Below are positions 58,881 to 64,000 of a DNA stretch of 64,000 nt, piece by piece. The stretch comes from Aquatica leii. Lineage: Eukaryota > Arthropoda > Insecta > Coleoptera > Lampyridae. Made by a program: the position numbers and the translations under genes. Position 1 is the first letter of the stretch, and each line of letters begins with the position of its first letter. Under the pieces are notes generated by a model. That model was not told where the DNA came from, did not search any database, and saw only the letters and a program-made list of their open reading frames with translations. The DNA is taken from NCBI GenBank assembly GCA_035610365.1, contig CM069438.1, positions 46,620,837 through 46,684,836 of the forward strand, in the 5' to 3' direction.

Positions 58881-59762
58881 TTGACTCTTAACTAACATTT
58901 TTAGTGATATGACGATACATCAGAACCTATAAGGTAATTCTAATGGTGTGAGTCTTTTTAACCGTTGTTTAGTTTTACTACTGTAGAGTAAGTTCACAGC
59001 CGGGACATTGCGGTGGTTGTCAAGTCTTTTCATATAATGTTTGCTGTATTTCTTCAACGGTGTTTATTTTCAAATAATTTGTAATTTGAATGTTAGGTAT
59101 GTATTATCTCCACTTTCTCCAGTGATTTGGCGGCTGTTCTCCACAGTTGCATTTTTTAGGTCCGTGTAAGCTAGAGGGCTACTTTATAAATTAGGAATTT
59201 ATTAGTTAGTGTCTTTCTAAGAACCAACAACATTCTTTGTATTTATATCTAAGTTGTTTCTGTTTGTTGTCTTGTCAAATTTTGCACTTTATAGAGATTA
59301 TGTTGTAAGAGGTTTGCAGTAATAATTGATTCAAAGTAGTTCATCATTTTTGCTTTATCATCCGCGATTGTTGCTGCTGTTATATCTTGGCTGGTGGGTA
59401 GATCAGCCGTGTACAGGAGGTAAAAACAAGGCTAAGAATGACACCCTGAGAAACGCCTGATAGCACTGGGAAGAGCTTTGTTGTTTCGTGTTCCTGCTTT
59501 ACCGTAAAGTATACTCTTGTGGGAGGTATGGTTTTAAGATAACGTATAAAGTGTGGGGAAGGTTGTTTACTAATTTTTTACCTTACATCCAAAAAGGCTG
59601 TTACGCAATAGTTCTTATTTTTCAAAGCATGGTTAATATTATTGAGCACTTTATGGACTTTTTCAATAGTGCCATGTGTCTGCCTAAACCCAAAATTGGG
59701 AAAAGTTTGTTGGATTCAACATGCGACTCTAATCTTGTTAACAGTAGCTTCTCAAGCAATTT
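58880..59762 (-). mobile_element. Jockey-type LINE, 3' part (RT and tail)
   Basis: The minus strand continues the RT that begins at 63636-64000. It reads LLPVLRKLLEKLLLTRLESH at the junction, then GLGRHMALLKKSIKCSIIL, later LSGVSQGVILSLVFTS and a block ending in LWRTAAKS, the Jockey C-terminal LWGTASKS. It is decayed, with several stops. The interrupting I-type LINE lies between the two parts. Confidence 0.8.
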
Positions 59763-59779
59763 TCTGAGGACAGGGAGTA
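59763..59779. repeat. 17-bp target-site duplication, left copy
   Basis: TCTGAGGACAGGGAGTA is identical to 63619-63635 and flanks the I-type LINE on both sides. Confidence 0.93.
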
Positions 59780-59862
59780 TTATTATTAATATTATTATTA
59801 TTATTATTATTATTGTTATTATTATAATTATTATATATATTATATATATTATAATTATTAGA
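59780..59862. repeat. (ATT)n tract, tail of the I-type LINE
   Basis: Imperfect ATT repeat on the plus strand, TAA repeat on the LINE's own strand, placed exactly at its 3' end next to the target duplication. Confidence 0.9.
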
Positions 59863-62800
59863 AGTAGGGTGAGTGTTATAACTTTCTGCGCTGCGACCAG
59901 GTTAGATTTTTAGTGCCTCCCTCTAGTTAAACTCAAGAGAGAAATATGTCTTTGACGAATTCGATCAGGCCTATGGTCGGAAGGTTTAGTAATTCTTCTT
60001 CCGAGATGAAGATGAAATCTAGATGTTTTTGTCTTTTTAGGCACAAAGCTAGGCACGTCATAATGATGTGGTCCATACGCTCCATCTCTTCACCACAGTA
60101 CCTGCATGTGTCCTGTTAGTATACCATAAAGGAGTTTTAATTCTTTTTTTTTTAATTTCTTTGTTGGCCCAGTTGGTGATAATCTCCTGATAGTCTCTTT
60201 GGCTAAAGCCATACATGGGAGATAGCCTATAAAAGGTTTTACTGCACCTAATTTTGCTGACTGATTTTCTTCCACATTGCTTCCTATACCCTCATGCTCT
60301 GGCACCCAAACAAATTTAACTTTATTCTTGTCTGCCAGCTGGTTTAGGCTTTAATAGCACCGGTAAAGCATCCGTGATCTTACCCTGTTTCTTTGAGTAC
60401 TTTTAATGCCGCTTGACTGTCCGACATGATGCATATATTTAGTTTGCATCGGTTTTTGGCAATCAGATGTTCCCCCACCATGTGTACTTCTGCTTGGAAA
60501 ATGGTGACTTCAGCACTGAGGAATACGTGTTTTTTCAACCTAGGTTTCACCACTCCTGCCCCCACACCACCGTTTTCTATTTTGGATCCATCTGTGAACC
60601 AATTTTAGGACCCCGGCACGCAGTCCGTGCCTCTCACCCAGTCTTTCCTAATAGGGAATCTGACTTTGTATTTGTGATCAAATATTGGTTTTGAGATAAT
60701 CTGATCGCTCACTGCAGCCATGTCCAACAGAGGAGTGGCTTTGAGAATTCCCAGATGACTTTTGAGGTTGCCTTTTTTGAAATGGTTTATCTTACTTAGT
60801 TTGAGGGCCTGCTTCATAGCTTCCTCTTTAATTACTACTGGTAAAGAACCCAAACCAAGAAGGATCACCATTGCAGCGGTGAGTGTTAATTTCAAGGCGC
60901 CTATAGTGGTCAGACATGCTAACATTTGCACCTTTGCCAGCTTTGCTTGCGCGATACTACTTTTTTCCACCAAACTGCAGACGCATAGAGAACTTCAGGT
61001 TTAACGACCTGTTTGTAGATCCAATTGGTTATGTTAGAGTTCAAACCCCACGTTTTGCCAACCATTTGTCGACAAGGCCATAAAGTTTTTATAGCCTTGT
61101 TAGTCGTTTCGGACAGGTGACTTTTTCACGTTAGTTTTTAGTCCAAAGTCACCTTAACCTTCTTGGAGAAGGGAATGGTGGACTCATTTAACTGAATACT
61201 GAAGATATTTAAATTCCTTCGTTTGGTAAAAGGAACGATGGTGGTTTATGTTCATGCCTTCTTTGAAGCACCAGTTACGTGTTAGGTTAATGGCATTTTG
61301 TATTCTCGCCTCTACGATGGAGTCATGCTTACCTCTCACTGTTGTGGTTATGTCGTCAGCATAATCTAAAACGTTATACTACTCTCTACTCAAGTCATCT
61401 AGTAGTTCATCTACTACCAAACCACAGCAGTAGGGATATGATTCCCCCTTGTGGGCAGCTTCTTGTAGTGCCTACCTTATGGGTGGCGCTACTAATGCTA
61501 ATGATTACGTGTCTACCCATCAGCATGTTGTTTATCCATTGAATGATAAAGTCGTTTATTCTTCTCTTTTTGAGGGACTTCGTCATTGAACCATAGGCGC
61601 GTTGTCAAAGGCGCCGTCTATGTTCATAAAGACTGATAGGGCTATTTCGTTTGACTCATGTGCTTTTTCTATGGTTTTTACAATTTGGTTTAAAGCTGAT
61701 ATCATTGATTTGCTTTTCTGATAAGCAAATTGGTATTTATGAAGAGGTTTGACTGTTGAAAACCCCATTCTAATATATTTGTCCATTTATTTCTCGATTG
61801 TTTTGAGCATAAATGATGAGAAACTTATTGGACGATATGACTTTGGATGATATGAGGGTTTTACACCTGCTTTATGTAAGAATAACATGGTCATATAACA
61901 AACAAGATCTAAATTTTTTGATCAATATCTCTAACAAGATGTCCTGCCCTCGTTGAATAACTGCTGGAAATATTTTATTAGGACCAAGAGATTTGAAAGG
62001 TTTGAAGGTTCGTATGGCTCACTTAATTCTTTTAGGCGATGCAATTTTATTGACAAGGGGACATTCCCGTTTGAGTAAAGTTCTGCTCTTTTTGGGCATT
62101 TGTACACTCTTGTCTCTCCAGCTACTATACATCCTGGAAAATGTGTCCTCTTCACGTTTGAGTCTAGTAATGTTACCTTGGTTGTCTCTTTATAGAGCCT
62201 TCTGCACTCAGGTGCTTCATCAAGGTTCTTACAAAAGGTCCTCTATGAACTTTGCTTTAATTTACAAAGTGTCACATTGAACCTGGTAAGAGCCTAACGG
62301 TACTCTTCCCAGTTGTGTTCTCTTTGATTTGTTAAACTCCTTTCTGGCTTTGGTACGTAATTTGATCAGCTTAATGTTCCACCAAGGTACTTTGCTTTAA
62401 TTCTTTTTAGTTTTGAGAGGACAGTTTACTTCAAAAGCCCTCGTTATGGTTGTGAGGTTAACGGTTCTCTCCAAGTCGTTTATTGATATTATTTTGTTTG
62501 GTATTTCATTTATGCGATCATGTAGGATGCTTTTGCATCCTTCCCAATTGGTCTTGTTAGGAACCTTATATGCATAGTTGGTCATGCAACAAGCCGCCAT
62601 CTTGAACATGATCAAACAGTGATCGGAAAGAGACGCCTCCTTAGATACTTCCCAATCACTTATTAGATTTGTAACCCTCCTAGAGACTAAGGTTAAGTGT
62701 AGAACCTCCTGCCTTATAGCGTTTATAAAGGTTGAGCAATTGCTCTTATTGGCCACCACCATATTAGTAGTTAGTAAGCATTTATAAAGTGACTCACCTT

Positions 62801-63618
62801 GGTCGTTGGTATCGTTGCTTTTCCAGGAGGTGTTGTGCGCATTGGCGTCCACCCCAAGGATTAGATGTTTTCTGTTGGCTTCAAAGTAGCTGATGAGTCG
62901 TTTCAGAGTGTCTGGTGGCGCTTTTCGTTCCTCTTCAGAAAAATATTCCGAGGTCAAGATTACCTTTTTCTTTCCTCCAGAAACACTTAGCTCTGCCGTT
63001 ATGGTGGCTGTATCAGCATTTGTGAATCCTGATAGAGTCAATGTATTAATGGTTTTATTGACCAGAACAGCTGTCTTTGGTACCAGGGCATATCTACCAT
63101 AAATCAACATACCGTTCGTGGTACCTAGTCCACAAACTCGTCCTCTATTTATCTAGGGCTTCTGGACTAGACCCACCATTTTAGTGCCTTGGGTAAACCT
63201 GTGTCATAAGACGGCCAAAGCAGCTTTTGCGTGGTAAAGGTTCACCTGCACGAACTCCATGGTTAAGATGTGGATGAGGGAAGTGGAGTACCACTTTGCT
63301 TCGTCATTTCCATGGTGATTGCATCCTGAGGATCTACTGATTCTTCCTCCAATAGTGGTTCATGATGTTTCCTTACTTTGGTAGGCACCTCTTTGTATCC
63401 GTAGAACAGTTTATTTGCTAAAAATTCTACTATTTGACCTGAATTTAGGTGGATTGGAAGGATTAGAAGTGTTGAAATACCCCTCGCCTTCTTCCTTATT
63501 ACCCTCCAGGTTGGGGTGTTGACTCCATCGTTTTGTCCTTGGATCCGATGTAATATCCTCTCCACCGAAATCTCAGAGTTGGGGAAAAATCCCAGTCAGG
63601 TACTACCACTACCACAGC
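59780..63618 (-). mobile_element. I-type LINE with RNase H, 5'-truncated, inserted in the Jockey LINE
   Basis: Minus-strand order: remnant of ORF1 (63565-63263, NDGVNTPTWRVIRKKARGIS); endonuclease (63110-62397, HLILGVDANAHNTSWKSNDT and KEASLSDHCLIMFKM); RT (about 62155-61200, FAYQKSKSMISALNQIV, IDGAFDNAP and a YADD box near 61350); RNase H (about 60620-60370, GGVGAGVVKP and CIMSDSQAALKVLKETG); a C-terminal part with VPEHEGIGSNVEENQSAKLG; and a TAA-repeat tail at about 59780-59860. RNase H plus a TAA tail points to the I group. It carries several frame breaks, including stops in RT, so it is inactive, but its target duplication is still perfect. Confidence 0.9.
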
Positions 63619-63635
63619 TCTGAGGACAGGGAGTA
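63619..63635. repeat. 17-bp target-site duplication, right copy
   Basis: Identical to 59763-59779. The Jockey reading resumes immediately beside it. Confidence 0.93.
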
Positions 63636-64000
63636 AGCTGATTAGTTTCTAAGAAGAAACTTCTTCTGGAGGTTTTGCAGGCTTAGGAGTTAATGTAATT
63701 TGAGCTATTTTCTATTGTGCTGAAAAGTAACCAACTCGTAGGGTTGCATTTAAAATAATTGTCAGTAAGACCACTACTTTTCTAAGTAGTTCCTTAATGA
63801 GTTTTCTAGTTACAAAGTCATAGCCTAGAAATTTGTTTGATTTAAGGTTGTTTTTAAGTATCCTATTTATTTTAGAAACGGTAAAGAGCTTTGGTATCGG
63901 TGCCATCTGAAACAAATTCTCCAGTTGTTGTTTTATTTTTTCTTCTTCTACTGGTGTTGCTGGTGTTGAGATTAGTTGAAATGCTTTTTCTAGTTAGTGC
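63636..64000 (-). mobile_element. Jockey-type LINE, start of RT, runs off the right edge
   Basis: The minus strand reads PIPKLFTVSKINRILKNNLK and FLGYDFVTRKLIKELLRK, then ILNATLRVGYFSAQ, and reaches SLLPVLR at the insertion site. This is the standard N-terminal RT block of Jockey elements (KAPGYDxITxxLLKxLP, FxxxLRxGYFPxxWK). It joins the piece at 58880-59762 across the I-type LINE. The endonuclease and ORF1 would lie to the right of the window. Confidence 0.85.

Overview
The window looks like AT-rich insect nuclear DNA: spliced genes with GT/AG borders, no operons, and a dense load of arthropod-type transposable elements (BEL/Pao and Gypsy LTR elements, Penelope-like elements, R1-, Jockey- and I-type LINEs, PIF/Harbinger and hAT). 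The order cannot be fixed from sequence alone; beetle or bug is a guess. No complete ordinary host gene is visible. The best host candidates are one short coding-like exon with good splice borders (30838-30887, minus) and a possible first exon ending at 31204.

Layout. 1-2240: interior of a BEL/Pao element, minus strand. 2240-6340: AT-rich, no gene. 6554-6950: second BEL/Pao gag remnant. 7605-8165: LTR/leader-like repeat whose inverted partner lies at 46660-47230. 8166-15660: a Penelope-like element (PLE-1) split by Gypsy-1 (8385-14815). 17431-26040: an older Gypsy relative (Gypsy-2, minus) holding two LINE pieces at 18118-22990. 26560-33090: two copies of a purine-rich repeat. 33430-38906: PLE-2 in tandem arrangement, interrupted by two LINE fragments. 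38910-46200: mostly unassigned, with a diverged 1.17-kb tandem duplication at 43.8-45.8 kb. 47710-48480: unrecognised coding-like sequence. 48600-53290: PLE-3 split by a Harbinger transposon (50196-52957). 53520-54290: LINE fragment. 54760-56240: hAT. 58880-64000: Jockey-type LINE split by an I-type LINE with a 17-bp target duplication.

Two observations stand out. First, Gypsy-1 and the diverged Gypsy-2 both carry, after the integrase, a macro domain resembling ADP-ribose hydrolases of the TARG1/OARD1 kind, followed by a CCCH-like zinc-finger motif. The pair therefore looks like a lasting part of this Gypsy lineage, and I know of no description of it. It suggests, as inference only, an element that edits or resists host ADP-ribosylation. 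Second, the Harbinger transposon encodes its transposase and a MADF-BESS DNA-binding protein on opposite strands with interlocked exons: transposase exon 2 lies in the MADF intron, and MADF exons 2 and 3 lie in the transposase intron.

The whole interval is a graveyard of nested insertions. Three separate Penelope-like elements each host a later element, and several junctions are sharp enough to read the target-site duplication.
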